From Rhodospirillales bacterium (GTDB lineage: Bacteria > Pseudomonadota > Alphaproteobacteria > Acetobacterales > Acetobacteraceae), in the NCBI GenBank assembly GCA_025359905.1, contig JANYDF010000045.1, positions 1-38,857 on the forward strand: a stretch of 38,857 nt of DNA. The letters run 5' to 3'. The notes beneath the pieces were generated by a model. That model saw only the letters and a list, made by a program, of their open reading frames with translations, ran no database searches and was not told the origin of the DNA. A program made the translations under genes and the position numbers. Shown here one piece after another: positions 8,296-17,373 of this stretch (within the stretch, counting starts at the first letter, position 1; every line of letters starts with the position of its first letter).

Positions 8296-8829
8296 ATGCT
8301 GAAACAAGTGCGCCGTATCGTCACGGCCAATGACGAAAATGGCAAATCCGGCGTCGCCATCGACGGTATGGCCGACAACACCATCACCGTTCTGACGGAA
8401 CTATGGATCACCGGGCGCGGGCAGGTGAACCACACCGACGGCATCGACCACGGCGCGCTGTCCGACAAGCTGGAACCGCCGCCCGGCGGCACGCTGTTCC
8501 GCTTCTTCCAGATCGCCCCCGAATCCGAAACGGCGCATTTGACCATCGAAGAGCGCACCAAGGCGGCGGCGGATTGGTTCGCCGGCATGAATGGCGGGCA
8601 CTTGCAGCCCGACACCAGCCGCCATCCGGCGATGCACCGCTCGCCGACCACCGACTACATCATCCTGCTGTCTGGCCAGATTACCCTGGTGCTGGACAAG
8701 GAAGAACGCGATCTGAAGCCGTTCGACGTGGTGGTGCAGCGTGGCACCAACCACGCCTGGGTCAATCGCGGCACCGGGGATGCGCTGCTGATGGCGGTGC
8801 TGGTGGACGACGGGTCCAGCCATCCCTGA
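8296..8829 (+). CDS. Cupin-domain protein
   Basis: A 177-residue single-domain cupin. The barrel core covers about residues 110–172, with a first-motif-like HRSPTTDYIILLSGQI (His114) and a second-motif-like VVQRGTNHAWVNRG (His153). These are the positions where cupins place metal ligands, although the first motif lacks the usual second histidine. The N-terminal 100 residues are an additional region seen in cupins near aromatic or amide catabolism genes. ATG 8296 follows GGGAG at six bases. The gene is divergent from atzG and is followed by the kdp leader on the same strand. The substrate is unknown; an enzymatic or small-ligand sensing role are both possible. Confidence 0.85.
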   Translation: MLKQVRRIVTANDENGKSGVAIDGMADNTITVLTELWITGRGQVNHTDGIDHGALSDKLEPPPGGTLFRFFQIAPESETAHLTIEERTKAAADWFAGMNGGHLQPDTSRHPAMHRSPTTDYIILLSGQITLVLDKEERDLKPFDVVVQRGTNHAWVNRGTGDALLMAVLVDDGSSHP

Positions 8830-8905
8830 CGAAACTGTGACCTGACCATCGTCCGGCCGCGCCTATGGTTTTCCTATGCGGCGGCGGGCGGCGTCCTGTC
8901 GCATT

Positions 8906-8945
8906 CCTATCGCCAGCGCCCGACACTGTCGGTGCTGCCGATAGG
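8906..8945 (+). promoter_or_regulatory. Long imperfect hairpin abutting the first RBS of the kdp operon
   Basis: The left arm CCTATCGCCAGCGCCCGACA (8906–8925) and right arm TGTCGGTGCTGCCGATAGG (8927–8945) are inverted copies with one mismatch region and a one-base bulge, centred on position 8926. The right arm runs into AGGAGG (8943–8948), the ribosome-binding site of the ORF at 8955, so folding would occlude half of it. A TTCCTAT word also occurs twice upstream at 8871–8877 and 8904–8910, 33 bases apart (about three helical turns), which could serve as regulator half-sites. The element may be an RNA switch on kdp translation, an operator for KdpE, or both. The sequence shows the symmetry directly; the role is inferred. 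Confidence 0.55.
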
Positions 8946-8954
8946 AGGCGTGTG

Positions 8955-9038
8955 ATGCTTGACCTAATCTTTGCCGCACTTGGCCTGGGCTGGTTCGCCC
9001 TTTGTCTGGGCTACAGCGTTTGGTGCGATCGGCTATGA
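8955..9038 (+). CDS. 27-residue membrane peptide ORF at the head of the kdp operon
   Basis: A short ORF encoding MLDLIFAALGLGWFALCLGY followed by SVWCDRL. It is a single hydrophobic helix with a charged end. It has the best ribosome-binding site of the region (AGGAGG, six bases before ATG 8955), and its stop overlaps the kdpF start (ATGA), so ribosomes that translate it are placed to start kdpF. I recall similar tiny hydrophobic ORFs ending in C-(D/E)-R-L before kdpF in other proteobacteria, but cannot confirm this here. It could be an extra small Kdp subunit, or a leader whose translation opens the hairpin just upstream. An alternative GTG start lies one codon earlier, with poorer spacing to the ribosome site. 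Confidence 0.6.
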   Translation: MLDLIFAALGLGWFALCLGYSVWCDRL

Positions 9039-9124
9039 CATTTGATCTGATCCTCGGCGGCATCGTGACCGCCGGTCTGCTCGGTTACTTGCTGCTGGCA
9101 TTGATCCGCCCGGAGCGCTTCTAG
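9035..9124 (+). CDS. kdpF: K+-transporting ATPase subunit KdpF
   Basis: A 29-residue single-helix protein, [20 protein letters not shown], ending in ALIRPERF. Length and the closing (L/I)-x-(R/K)-P-E-(R/K)-F are the hallmark of KdpF, the small subunit that stabilises the KdpABC complex in the inner membrane. It overlaps the preceding small ORF by four bases (ATGA) and has no ribosome-binding site of its own, so it is probably translationally coupled. kdpA begins two bases after its stop. Confidence 0.92.
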   Translation: MTFDLILGGIVTAGLLGYLLLALIRPERF

Positions 9125-9126
9125 CC

Positions 9127-10836
9127 ATGACCCTGAACGGATGGATCCAAATCGCCGTCGCGGCGGTGATTGTGCTCGCGCTGACCCGACCGCTGGGCGG
9201 CTATATGCTGCGCGTCGGCAACGGTGAGCGGCATTTGCTCACCCCCGTTCTTGGCTGGCTGGAGCGCGGGTTTTACCGCGCCGCTGGTGTCGATCCCGCG
9301 CAGGAGCAGTCCTGGCTGACCTATGCGCTGGCCATGCTGGTGTTCAAAGTGGGCGGCTTCGCGCTGCTGTATGCCATTTTGCGCCTGCAAGCCGTGCTGC
9401 CGCTGAACCCGGCCGGGCAGGGGCCGGTCAGCGCCGATCTGGCGTTCAACACCGCCGTCAGCTTTCTGACCAACACCAACTGGCAGAGCTATGGCGGCGA
9501 GACGACCATGAGCCATCTGTCACAGATGCTTGGCCTGACGGTGCAGAACTTCCTGTCCGCCGCTGCTGGTATTGCGATTGCCCTCGCGGTGGTGCGCGGC
9601 TTCGCCCGCCGCTCGGCCAAGACCATCGGCAATTTCTGGGCCGACATGACCCGCATCACGCTGTACATGCTGCTGCCGGTCTGCATCATCGGCGCGCTGG
9701 TGATCGTTTGGCAGGGCGTGCCGCAGACCTTCGCTGGTTCGATGCAGGCGACGACGCTGGAAGGCGCGAAACAAACCATTTCGCTCGGTCCGGTGGCGTC
9801 GCAAGAAGCCATCAAGATGCTGGGCACCAATGGCGGCGGTTTCTTCAACGCCAATTCGGCGCACCCGTTCGAAAACCCGAGCGCGCTGACCAACATGCTG
9901 CAAATCATCGCCATCTTTTCGCTTGGCGCGGCACTGACCAACACCTTTGGGCGTTCGGTGCGCGACGAGCGGCAAGGCTGGGCGATCTTTGGCGCGATGG
10001 CGCTGCTGTTCCTGGCCGGTGTGCTGGTGCTGTACTGGTCGGAGAGCCACGGTAATCCGGCGCTGGTCGCCTTGGGCATGGACCCCTCGCTCGGCAACAT
10101 GGAGGGCAAGGAACTGCGCTTCGGCATCGCGCAAACCGCGTTGTTCAGCACCGTTACCACCGACGCCTCGTGCGGCGCGGTCAATGCGATGATCGAAAGC
10201 TTCCTGCCGCTCGGCGGCATGGTGCCGTTGATCAATATCATGCTGGGCGAAATCATCTTCGGCGGCGTCGGCTCGGGACTATACGGCTTCCTGCTGTTCG
10301 CTATCGTCGCCGTCTTTGTCGCCGGGCTGATGGTGGGCCGCACGCCAGAGTATCTGGGCAAGAAGATAGAGGCGCGCGAGGTGAAGCTCACCATGCTGGC
10401 CATCCTGTGCCTGCCGATGGCGATGCTCGGCTTCACCGCGCTGGCGGTGGTGCTGCCCGGCCCGGCGAGTGCGATTTCTGCCAGCGGGCCGCATGGCTTT
10501 ACCGAGGCGCTGTACGCCTATGTCTCCGGTGCCGGCAACAACGGCAGCGCGTTCGCCGGGCTGTCCGCCAACACGCCGTTCTGGAACACCACGCTGGGCA
10601 TCGACATGATCGTCGGCCGCTTCTTCGTCATCATACCGGTGCTGGCGATTGCCGGATCGATGGCGGCGAAGAAAGCGGTGCCGCCGTCATCGGGCACGTT
10701 TCCCACCAATGGCCCGCTGTTCGTCGGCCTGGTGATCGGCGTGATCTTGATCGTCGGCGGCCTGACATTCTTTCCGGCGCTCGCGCTGGGACCGATCGCC
10801 GAGCATTTCGCGCTGAACGCTGGCACCCTCTACTAG
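9127..10836 (+). CDS. kdpA: K+-transporting ATPase subunit KdpA
   Basis: A 569-residue integral membrane protein, the K+-selective channel-like subunit of the KdpFABC pump. Four pore-loop segments are visible in order: [11 protein letters not shown] (around 115), [19 protein letters not shown] (around 234), [12 protein letters not shown] (around 344) and GNNGSAF (around 471), together forming the selectivity filter. Length matches the family (about 560). Many membrane helices separate the loops. It starts two bases after kdpF and is followed ten bases later by kdpB. Expression is expected only under K+ limitation through KdpDE, both encoded downstream. Confidence 0.98.
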   Translation: MTLNGWIQIAVAAVIVLALTRPLGGYMLRVGNGERHLLTPVLGWLERGFYRAAGVDPAQEQSWLTYALAMLVFKVGGFALLYAILRLQAVLPLNPAGQGPVSADLAFNTAVSFLTNTNWQSYGGETTMSHLSQMLGLTVQNFLSAAAGIAIALAVVRGFARRSAKTIGNFWADMTRITLYMLLPVCIIGALVIVWQGVPQTFAGSMQATTLEGAKQTISLGPVASQEAIKMLGTNGGGFFNANSAHPFENPSALTNMLQIIAIFSLGAALTNTFGRSVRDERQGWAIFGAMALLFLAGVLVLYWSESHGNPALVALGMDPSLGNMEGKELRFGIAQTALFSTVTTDASCGAVNAMIESFLPLGGMVPLINIMLGEIIFGGVGSGLYGFLLFAIVAVFVAGLMVGRTPEYLGKKIEAREVKLTMLAILCLPMAMLGFTALAVVLPGPASAISASGPHGFTEALYAYVSGAGNNGSAFAGLSANTPFWNTTLGIDMIVGRFFVIIPVLAIAGSMAAKKAVPPSSGTFPTNGPLFVGLVIGVILIVGGLTFFPALALGPIAEHFALNAGTLY

Positions 10837-10846
10837 GATCATCGGC

Positions 10847-12916
10847 ATGACCACTCTGAACACGCCGGCCCCGGCCGGTGCGGCACGCCGTGCCACGGCG
10901 ATGCTCGACACGAACATCCTGCTGCCCGCCATCGGCCAGTCCTTCGTCAAGCTCGACCCGCGGATGCTGTGGCGCAACCCGGTGATGTTCGTCGTCGCCG
11001 TCGTGTCCAGTCTCACGACGGTGCTGTTTGTCCGCGACATCATCACGGGCGCGCCGCACATCGGCTTCGCGCTGCAAATCAACATTTGGCTGTGGTTCAC
11101 CGTGCTGTTCGCCAACTTTGCCGAAGCCGTCGCCGAAGGGCGCGGCAAGGCGCAGGCCGCCAGCTTGCGGCGCGCGAAAAGCGAAGCCACCGCGCGGCGA
11201 CTATTGCCCGATGGCCGCAGCGAGGACGTGCCCGGCACCGCGCTGCGCCAGGGCGATGTGGTGATGGTGCAAGCCGGTGAGATCATCCCCGGCGACGGCG
11301 AAGTGATCGAAGGCGTCGCCTCGGTCAACGAAGCCGCCATCACCGGTGAATCGGCCCCGGTGATCCGTGAGGCCGGTGGCGACCGCTCGGCGGTGACCGG
11401 CGGCACGCAGGTGATGTCGGACTGGATCAAGGTGCGTATTACCGCGAACCCCGGATCGACCTTTCTCGACCGAATGATTTCGCTGGTCGAAGGCGCCAGC
11501 CGACAGAAAACACCGAACGAAATCGCGCTGAATATTCTGCTGGCCGGGATGACGATCATCTTCGTGTTCGCCGTCGCCACCATCCCCAGCTTCGCCGCCT
11601 ATGCGGGTGGGAAGATTTCAGTGCTGGTGCTGGTCGCATTGTTCGTCACGCTGATCCCCACCACCATCGGGGCACTTCTGTCGGCCATCGGCATCGCGGG
11701 CATGGACCGGCTGGTGCGCTTCAACGTGCTGGCCATGTCGGGCCGCGCGGTGGAAGCAGCGGGCGATGTGGATACGCTGCTGCTCGACAAGACCGGCACC
11801 ATCACCATCGGCGACCGGCAGGCGAGCGAGTTTCTGCCAATGCCGGGCATCAACGAACGCGATCTGGCCGACGCGGCGCAACTGGCCTCGCTGTCCGACG
11901 AGACGCCGGAAGGCCGCTCCATCGTCGTGCTGGCGAAAGACCGCTACGCCATGCGCGGCCGCGACATGGCGGCGCTGCACGCGCAGTTCATCAAGTTCAG
12001 CGCGCTGACCCGGATGAGCGGCGTGGACATGGCGGGCCGCTCGATCCGCAAAGGCGCGGTGGACGCGGTGATTGCCTATACCGGGGCTGCGGGATCGCCG
12101 GGCGAGCGAGATTTGCGCGTGATGGCCGACCGGATCGCAAAGTCCGGCGGCACGCCACTGGCGGTGGCGGACGGCAAGCGGCTGCTCGGCGTGATCCATC
12201 TGAAAGACGTGGTGAAGGGCGGCATCCGTGAACGCTTCGCCGAGTTGCGCCGCATGGGCATCCGCACCGTGATGATCACCGGCGACAACGCGCTGACTGC
12301 GGCAGCGATTGCCGCCGAGGCGGGGGTGGACGATTTTCTGGCACAGGCAACCCCCGAGGCGAAACTCGCGCTGATCCGTGCCGAACAGGCGCAGGGCAAG
12401 CTGGTGGCGATGTGCGGCGACGGCATCAACGACGCACCCGCGCTGGCGCAGGCCGATGTTGGCGTGGCGATGAACACCGGCACCGTGGCGGCGCGCGAGG
12501 CGGGCAACATGGTCGATCTGGACAGCGATCCGACCAAGCTCATCGAAATCGTCGAGATCGGCAAACAACTGTTGATGACGCGCGGCGCGCTGACCACATT
12601 TTCCATCGCCAACGACGTGGCGAAATATTTCGCCATCATCCCGGCGATGTTCTTAGCGTTCTACCCGCAACTCGGCGCGCTGAACGTGATGCGGCTGGCC
12701 TCGCCGGAAAGTGCGATCCTGTCGGCGATCATCTTCAACGCGCTGATAATCGTCGCTCTCATTCCGCTATCGCTGAAGGGCGTGGCGTATCGGCCGGTTG
12801 GGGCGGCAGTACTGCTGCGCCGCAATCTGCTGATCTACGGTCTCGGCGGCATCGCCGCACCGTTCGCCGGGATCAAGCTGATCGATTTGTTCGTCACCGC
12901 CGTTGGCTTGGCGTAA
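10847..12916 (+). CDS. kdpB: K+-transporting P-type ATPase subunit KdpB
   Basis: A 689-residue P-type ATPase that powers K+ uptake. The phosphorylated aspartate is Asp314 in [10 protein letters not shown]. The actuator-domain TGES is at 166–169; its serine aligns with the KdpB serine whose phosphorylation inhibits the E. coli pump. The hinge [20 protein letters not shown] is intact. Membrane helices flank the actuator and close the C-terminus. The protein is about seven residues longer at the N-terminus than the E. coli one, consistent with its offset numbering. An AGGA stretch lies before the ATG. All catalytic motifs are present, so the pump should be functional. Confidence 0.98.
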   Translation: MTTLNTPAPAGAARRATAMLDTNILLPAIGQSFVKLDPRMLWRNPVMFVVAVVSSLTTVLFVRDIITGAPHIGFALQINIWLWFTVLFANFAEAVAEGRGKAQAASLRRAKSEATARRLLPDGRSEDVPGTALRQGDVVMVQAGEIIPGDGEVIEGVASVNEAAITGESAPVIREAGGDRSAVTGGTQVMSDWIKVRITANPGSTFLDRMISLVEGASRQKTPNEIALNILLAGMTIIFVFAVATIPSFAAYAGGKISVLVLVALFVTLIPTTIGALLSAIGIAGMDRLVRFNVLAMSGRAVEAAGDVDTLLLDKTGTITIGDRQASEFLPMPGINERDLADAAQLASLSDETPEGRSIVVLAKDRYAMRGRDMAALHAQFIKFSALTRMSGVDMAGRSIRKGAVDAVIAYTGAAGSPGERDLRVMADRIAKSGGTPLAVADGKRLLGVIHLKDVVKGGIRERFAELRRMGIRTVMITGDNALTAAAIAAEAGVDDFLAQATPEAKLALIRAEQAQGKLVAMCGDGINDAPALAQADVGVAMNTGTVAAREAGNMVDLDSDPTKLIEIVEIGKQLLMTRGALTTFSIANDVAKYFAIIPAMFLAFYPQLGALNVMRLASPESAILSAIIFNALIIVALIPLSLKGVAYRPVGAAVLLRRNLLIYGLGGIAAPFAGIKLIDLFVTAVGLA

Positions 12917-12931
12917 GAAGGAGGCCTCCGC

Positions 12932-13534
12932 ATGCTCAGACACATTCGCCCCGCGCTGGTGATGCTGATCGGGTTCTCCGTGCTCACCGGCATTCTGTAT
13001 CCGATGGCGATTACCGGCATCGCTCAGGCCGTGTTTCCCTGGCAAGCCCAGGGCAGTAAGATCGAACGCGATGGCACGGTGATCGGTTCTGCGCTGATCG
13101 GCCAGAATTTCACCGCCGCGAAATACCTGCATCCGCGCCCGTCGGCGACCAGCGAGCCGGACCCGAACGATGCGTCCAAAACCGTGCCAACCCCGTACGC
13201 GGCGGACAACTCGGCGGGGTCCAACCTCGGCCCGGCGTCCAAGGCGCTGGTGGACCGGGTGAGCGGCGATATCGCCAATTTGCAAGCCGAAAATCCGGGC
13301 GTTCCGGTGCCGGGCGACCTGGTGACCACCTCGGCCAGCGGGCTGGACCCGGATATCTCGCCCGCCGCCGCCGCGTTTCAGGTGCAGCGCTTGGCCCAGG
13401 CGCGCGGCTTGAGCCGGGACAAGGTGAGCGCCATCATCGCCGCGCACTCTGCGCCGCGTTGGCTCGGCGTGTTCGGCGAGCCGCATGTCAATGTGCTGGC
13501 GGTCAATCTGGCCCTCGATGCGGCCGCGCCATGA
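12932..13534 (+). CDS. kdpC: K+-transporting ATPase subunit KdpC
   Basis: A 200-residue periplasm-facing subunit with one N-terminal membrane helix (about residues 9–28). The family blocks are SALIGQNFTAAKYLHPRPSA and, toward the end, the VTTSASGLDPDISPAAA region with VQRLAQARG. KdpC assists assembly and nucleotide handling of the KdpB complex. ATG 12932 is preceded by AAGGAGG, a strong ribosome-binding site. Length is slightly above the usual 190. The gene lies 15 bases after kdpB and 15 before kdpD, so kdpFABCDE appears to be one transcript. Confidence 0.97.
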   Translation: MLRHIRPALVMLIGFSVLTGILYPMAITGIAQAVFPWQAQGSKIERDGTVIGSALIGQNFTAAKYLHPRPSATSEPDPNDASKTVPTPYAADNSAGSNLGPASKALVDRVSGDIANLQAENPGVPVPGDLVTTSASGLDPDISPAAAAFQVQRLAQARGLSRDKVSAIIAAHSAPRWLGVFGEPHVNVLAVNLALDAAAP

Positions 13535-13549
13535 AACGGCTGGGACCGC

Positions 13550-16222
13550 ATGGACCCGCGTGACGGCAGGCCATCGCCGGAAGCCTTGCTGAAAGCGGCC
13601 GCTCGGGAGAACGGCCGCGGGCGGCTGAAAATCTTTCTCGGTGCGGCGCCCGGCGTGGGCAAAACCTACGAAATGCTCGCCTCCGCCCAGGTGCGGCGGC
13701 AGGACGGTGCGGATGTGGTGGCGGGCGTGGTGGAAACCCACGGCCGCGCCGAAACCCAGGCGCTGCTGGCGGGGCTGGAAACCCTGCCGGGCAAACGCAT
13801 CGCCTATAAAGGCGTCACGCTAGAGGAAATGGATCTCGACGCGCTGCTGGCGCGCAAGCCGGGCTTGGCGCTGGTCGATGAACTGGCGCACAGCAATGCG
13901 CCCGGCAGCCGCCATCCGAAGCGCTATCTGGACGTCGAGGAACTGCTGGCCGCCGGGATCGACGTTTACAGCACGCTGAACATTCAGCACCTGGAAAGCC
14001 TCAACGACGTGGTGGCGCGCATCACCGGCATCCGGGTGCGCGAGACGGTGCCCGATTCGGTGCTGGACGCCGCCGACGATATCGAGGTGATCGACCTGTC
14101 GCCCGGCGACCTGCTGCAACGCCTGCGCGACGGCAAGGTGTATGTGCCAGACACGGCGGCGCGGGCGCAGGAGCATTATTTCTCGCCCGGCAACCTAACC
14201 GCGCTGCGCGAACTGGCGCTGCGCCGCACCGCGCAACGGGTCGATGCGCAGTTGCTCGACCACATGCAGTTGCACGCGATCGCCGGGCCGTGGCCGGCCG
14301 GCGACCGCGTACTGGTGTGCGTCACGCGGCGCACCGCAGGCCCGGCGCTGGTGCGCTATGCGCGGCGCATGGCCGAACGGCTGCGGGTGCCGTGGACGGC
14401 GCTGCATGTGGAAACCGCCCGCACGCTGCGGCTGTCCGAGGCGGCGCGCGACCGGATTGCCGAGACGCTGCGGCTCGCCGAAACGCTGGGCGCGCAGGCG
14501 GTCACCATTCCGGGCCGCGACGTGGCCGAGGATATTCTGGCCTACGCGCGCGCGCATAATTTCACCCATATCGTTATCGGCAACCCGCGCCGCATTGGCT
14601 GGCGGCTGCTGCCGACGGTGACGCAGAAACTGATCGCCGGGGCGGGCGACCTGCCGATCCACGTGCTCGGCGCGATGCAGGCGGAGGACGAGACCGGGGC
14701 GCCGCGCCCCAAGCCGCCGCGCCCGGCGTTTCGCTTTACCCCATATGGCGGTGGGGTGGCGCTGGTGGCGGCGGCGGTCGGGGTTGGGTTGGCGCTGCAA
14801 CAAGTGCTGGCCGCCCCGGCGATTTCGCTGGTGTTCCTGACGGCAGTGCTGGCCTGCGCCGCCACCTGGGGGCTGTGGCCGTCGCTCTATGCCAGCCTGC
14901 TCAGCGTGCTGGCGTACAATTTCTTCTTCCTGCCGCCGATCTACACCTTCACCATCGCTGACCCGGAAAACGTGCTGGTGCTGGCGTGTTTCCTGATCGC
15001 CGCCGTGATCGCCAGCAATCTGGCCGCCTCGGTGCGCGCCCAGGCGGATGCGGCGCTGATCCGCGCGCGTACCACGGACGATCTGTACCAGTTCAGCCGC
15101 AAGCTCGCCGCCCTCGGCACGCTGGACGATCTGCTGTGGGCTACCGTGTACCAGGTGGCGGCGATGCTGAAGCTGCGTGTGGTCATGCTGCTGCCCGATG
15201 GCGACAGCGTCGCGGTGCGCGCCGGCTATCCGCCGGAGGACAGCCTGGACGGGTCTGACATCGCCGCCGCCCGCTGGTCCTGGCAGCACGACCGCCCGGC
15301 CGGGCGCGGGTCGGACACGCTGCCCGGCGCGCGGCGGCTGTTCCTGCCGCTGCGCACCGGGCGCGGCAAAGTGGCGGTGATGGGCATCGAGAGCGACCGG
15401 CCCGGCCCGCTGTTGACCCCCGATCAGCGCCGTTTGCTCGACGCACTCGGCGATCAGGCGGCAGTGTCGGTGGAGCGCATCACGCTGGCCGAGGATATCG
15501 ACCGCGCCCGCATGGTGGCAGAAACCGAGCGGCTGCGCTCGGCGCTGCTCACCTCGCTGTCGCACGATCTGCGCACGCCGTTGGCCTCCATTCTGGGCGC
15601 GGCCAGCAGCCTGGAGAGCTACGACGCGCTGCTCGATGCGGCGGGCAAGCGCGATTTGCTGCGGACCATTCAGGAGGAAGCCGAGCGGCTCGGCCGCTTC
15701 GTGGCCAACCTGCTCGATATGACGCGCCTCGAAGCGGGCGCCCTCAGCCCGAAGCGCGAGGCGGCGGATTTGGGCGAGGTGGTGGGCAGCGCCTTGGCCC
15801 GCGCGGGCAAAGTGCTGGCGGCGCACCGGCTGGAGGTGGATATCGCCGCAGGGCTGCCGCTGCTCGATCTGGATGTGGTGCTGTTCGAACAGGCGCTGTT
15901 CAATGTGCTGGACAACGCCGCCAAATACGCCCCGGCGGGCAGCCTGGTGACGGTGCGCGCCTGGGTCGAGACCGCGAGCCGTGAGGTGCGCTTGCAGGTG
16001 CTCGACGAAGGCCCCGGCATTCCTTCGGCGGCGCTGGCGCGCATTTTCGAGAAATTCTACCGCGTGCACGCCGGTGACCGGCAGCGCGCCGGGACCGGCC
16101 TGGGGCTGGCCATCGCGCGCGGCTTTGTCGAGGCGATGGGCGGACGGATCGAGGCGGGCAATCGCACCGGGCAAACCGGGGCGGTGTTCACCTTCATCTT
16201 TCCGCAGCCCCGTGATGGTTAG
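13550..16222 (+). CDS. kdpD: Sensor histidine kinase KdpD
   Basis: An 890-residue K+-responsive sensor kinase. Domains in order: N-terminal KdpD domain with Walker A GAAPGVGKT (31–39) and a LVDELAHSN Walker-B-like segment; a universal-stress-protein-like domain (about 250–375); four membrane helices (DUF4118, about 400–494); a GAF-like region; the HisKA domain with phosphoacceptor His672 in LSHDLRTPL; and an ATPase domain with NVLDNAAKYAP, DEGPGIP and GTGLGLAIA. All kinase boxes are intact. It senses low K+ and ionic or turgor signals in the inner membrane and phosphorylates KdpE. Its stop lies just before or inside the kdpE start region. In E. coli, EIIA-Ntr binds KdpD and stimulates it, which bears on the PTS-like gene two places downstream. 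Confidence 0.97.
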   Translation: MDPRDGRPSPEALLKAAARENGRGRLKIFLGAAPGVGKTYEMLASAQVRRQDGADVVAGVVETHGRAETQALLAGLETLPGKRIAYKGVTLEEMDLDALLARKPGLALVDELAHSNAPGSRHPKRYLDVEELLAAGIDVYSTLNIQHLESLNDVVARITGIRVRETVPDSVLDAADDIEVIDLSPGDLLQRLRDGKVYVPDTAARAQEHYFSPGNLTALRELALRRTAQRVDAQLLDHMQLHAIAGPWPAGDRVLVCVTRRTAGPALVRYARRMAERLRVPWTALHVETARTLRLSEAARDRIAETLRLAETLGAQAVTIPGRDVAEDILAYARAHNFTHIVIGNPRRIGWRLLPTVTQKLIAGAGDLPIHVLGAMQAEDETGAPRPKPPRPAFRFTPYGGGVALVAAAVGVGLALQQVLAAPAISLVFLTAVLACAATWGLWPSLYASLLSVLAYNFFFLPPIYTFTIADPENVLVLACFLIAAVIASNLAASVRAQADAALIRARTTDDLYQFSRKLAALGTLDDLLWATVYQVAAMLKLRVVMLLPDGDSVAVRAGYPPEDSLDGSDIAAARWSWQHDRPAGRGSDTLPGARRLFLPLRTGRGKVAVMGIESDRPGPLLTPDQRRLLDALGDQAAVSVERITLAEDIDRARMVAETERLRSALLTSLSHDLRTPLASILGAASSLESYDALLDAAGKRDLLRTIQEEAERLGRFVANLLDMTRLEAGALSPKREAADLGEVVGSALARAGKVLAAHRLEVDIAAGLPLLDLDVVLFEQALFNVLDNAAKYAPAGSLVTVRAWVETASREVRLQVLDEGPGIPSAALARIFEKFYRVHAGDRQRAGTGLGLAIARGFVEAMGGRIEAGNRTGQTGAVFTFIFPQPRDG

Positions 16223-16229
16223 CGGCGCT

Positions 16230-16916
16230 ATGACCAATGCGGCCACGGTGCTGATCGCCGACGACGAACCGGCCATCCGGCGGCTGCTGCGCACCAGCCT
16301 CGCCGCGCAGTCCTTCCGTACGCTGGAAGCCGCGACCGGCGAGGACGTGATTGACTTGGTGGCGCAAGGCGGCGTCGATGTGGTGCTGCTCGACCTCGGC
16401 TTGCCCGATCTGGACGGCATGGCGGTGATCGCCCGGCTGCGCCAAACCTCCGCCGTTCCCATCGTGGTGCTGACCTCGCGCGAGGATGAGCGCGCCAAGG
16501 TGGCGGCGCTCGACCTGGGGGCCGACGATTATGTGACCAAACCATTCGGTATGGCCGAATTGATGGCCCGGCTACGCGCCGCGTTGCGCCATCGCTTGCA
16601 GCAGGAAGGTGCCGCCCCGGTGTTCCGCAGCGGCGATCTCTCGGTCGATCTGGTGCACCGGGTGGTCATGGCGGGCGGCCAGAAGGTGCATTTGTCGCCG
16701 CGCGAATACGATATTCTGGTCTTGCTGGTGAAACACGCGGGCAAAGTGCTGACGCACCGTTACATCCTCGGCCAGCTTTGGGGCGCCGGGGGCGATGTGC
16801 AGCAACTGCGCGTGTATGTGCGCCAGGTGCGGCAGAAGCTCGAAACCGCCCCCGAGCAGCCGCGCCACATTTTGACCGAAACCGGCGTCGGCTACCGGCT
16901 GGCCGTGCAGGAGTGA
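16230..16916 (+). CDS. kdpE: Response regulator KdpE
   Basis: A 228-residue OmpR-type DNA-binding regulator. The receiver domain carries the acidic pair Asp11-Asp12, phosphoacceptor Asp55 in VVLLDLGLPD, Thr82 and Lys104 (DYVTKPFG). A winged-helix domain follows (about 130–225; HLSPREYDILVLLVKHAGKV, ending ILTETGVGYRL). Phospho-KdpE activates kdpFABC in known systems. Start ATG 16230, seven bases after kdpD, gives normal length; ATG 16215 overlapping the kdpD end is an alternative adding five residues. Neither has a strong ribosome site, so coupling to kdpD translation is likely. Confidence 0.96.
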   Translation: MTNAATVLIADDEPAIRRLLRTSLAAQSFRTLEAATGEDVIDLVAQGGVDVVLLDLGLPDLDGMAVIARLRQTSAVPIVVLTSREDERAKVAALDLGADDYVTKPFGMAELMARLRAALRHRLQQEGAAPVFRSGDLSVDLVHRVVMAGGQKVHLSPREYDILVLLVKHAGKVLTHRYILGQLWGAGGDVQQLRVYVRQVRQKLETAPEQPRHILTETGVGYRLAVQE

Positions 16917-16926
16917 TGCGTTTCCG

Positions 16927-17373
16927 ATGACGCTCGATGAGTTGATCAAGCCCGCGCATGTGTTTGCCGGTTTGCGCGGCGGTGACAAGCCGCGCCTGTT
17001 GCAAGAGATCGCCGCCCGGATTGGCCCGGTGCTGGGCGTCCCGGCCGCTGCCATCGCGTCGGCGTTGGCGGCGCGCGAGGCGCTGGGCTCGACCGGCATC
17101 GGCGAAGGCATCGCCGTTCCTCACGCGCAAGTGCCGCAACTAGCACTCCCGGCCGGATTTTTCGTCCAACTTGCCCGCCCGGTGGAATTCGCCGCGATCG
17201 ATGGCCGGCCGGTCGATTTACTGTACGTACTGCTCAGCCCGCCCGGCGATCACGCGGCGCATCTGGCGCTGCTCGCGGCTGGCACGCGGCGGCTGCGCGA
17301 CCGCGCGGTGGCCGCCGCCATCCGCGCCGCCGGTTCGCCGGAGGCGGTGCGGACAGCCCTGCTCGGCGGCTAG
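16927..17373 (+). CDS. PTS EIIA-Ntr-like (PtsN-type) protein at the end of the kdp operon
   Basis: A 148-residue single-domain EIIA of the nitrogen/fructose class. Its phosphorylatable histidine is retained: His66 in GIGEGIAVPHAQV, equivalent to the PtsN active site. The later VLLSPPGDHAAHLALLAAGTRRLRD matches the C-terminal half of EIIA-Ntr. Length is close to PtsN (about 155). The gene begins ten bases after kdpE and clearly belongs to the kdp transcript. In E. coli the unphosphorylated EIIA-Ntr stimulates KdpD; a dedicated copy inside the operon suggests direct feedback or coupling of nitrogen/PTS status to K+ uptake, which is inference. The canonical ptsN normally sits near rpoN, so this is probably a paralogue. 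Its stop overlaps that of the convergent gene. Confidence 0.88.
   Translation: MTLDELIKPAHVFAGLRGGDKPRLLQEIAARIGPVLGVPAAAIASALAAREALGSTGIGEGIAVPHAQVPQLALPAGFFVQLARPVEFAAIDGRPVDLLYVLLSPPGDHAAHLALLAAGTRRLRDRAVAAAIRAAGSPEAVRTALLGG

Noticed and set aside
8830-8905. E. coli-style KdpE site (T-rich TTTATA-N5-TTTACA type) upstream of kdp
   Set aside because: No such T-rich direct repeat is present; only the TTCCTAT words and the hairpin are visible.
14195-16498. 767-codon open frame on the minus strand opposite kdpD
   Set aside because: High-GC shadow frame: Arg/Gln/His-rich with no recognisable domain, while the plus strand encodes an intact KdpD with all motifs.
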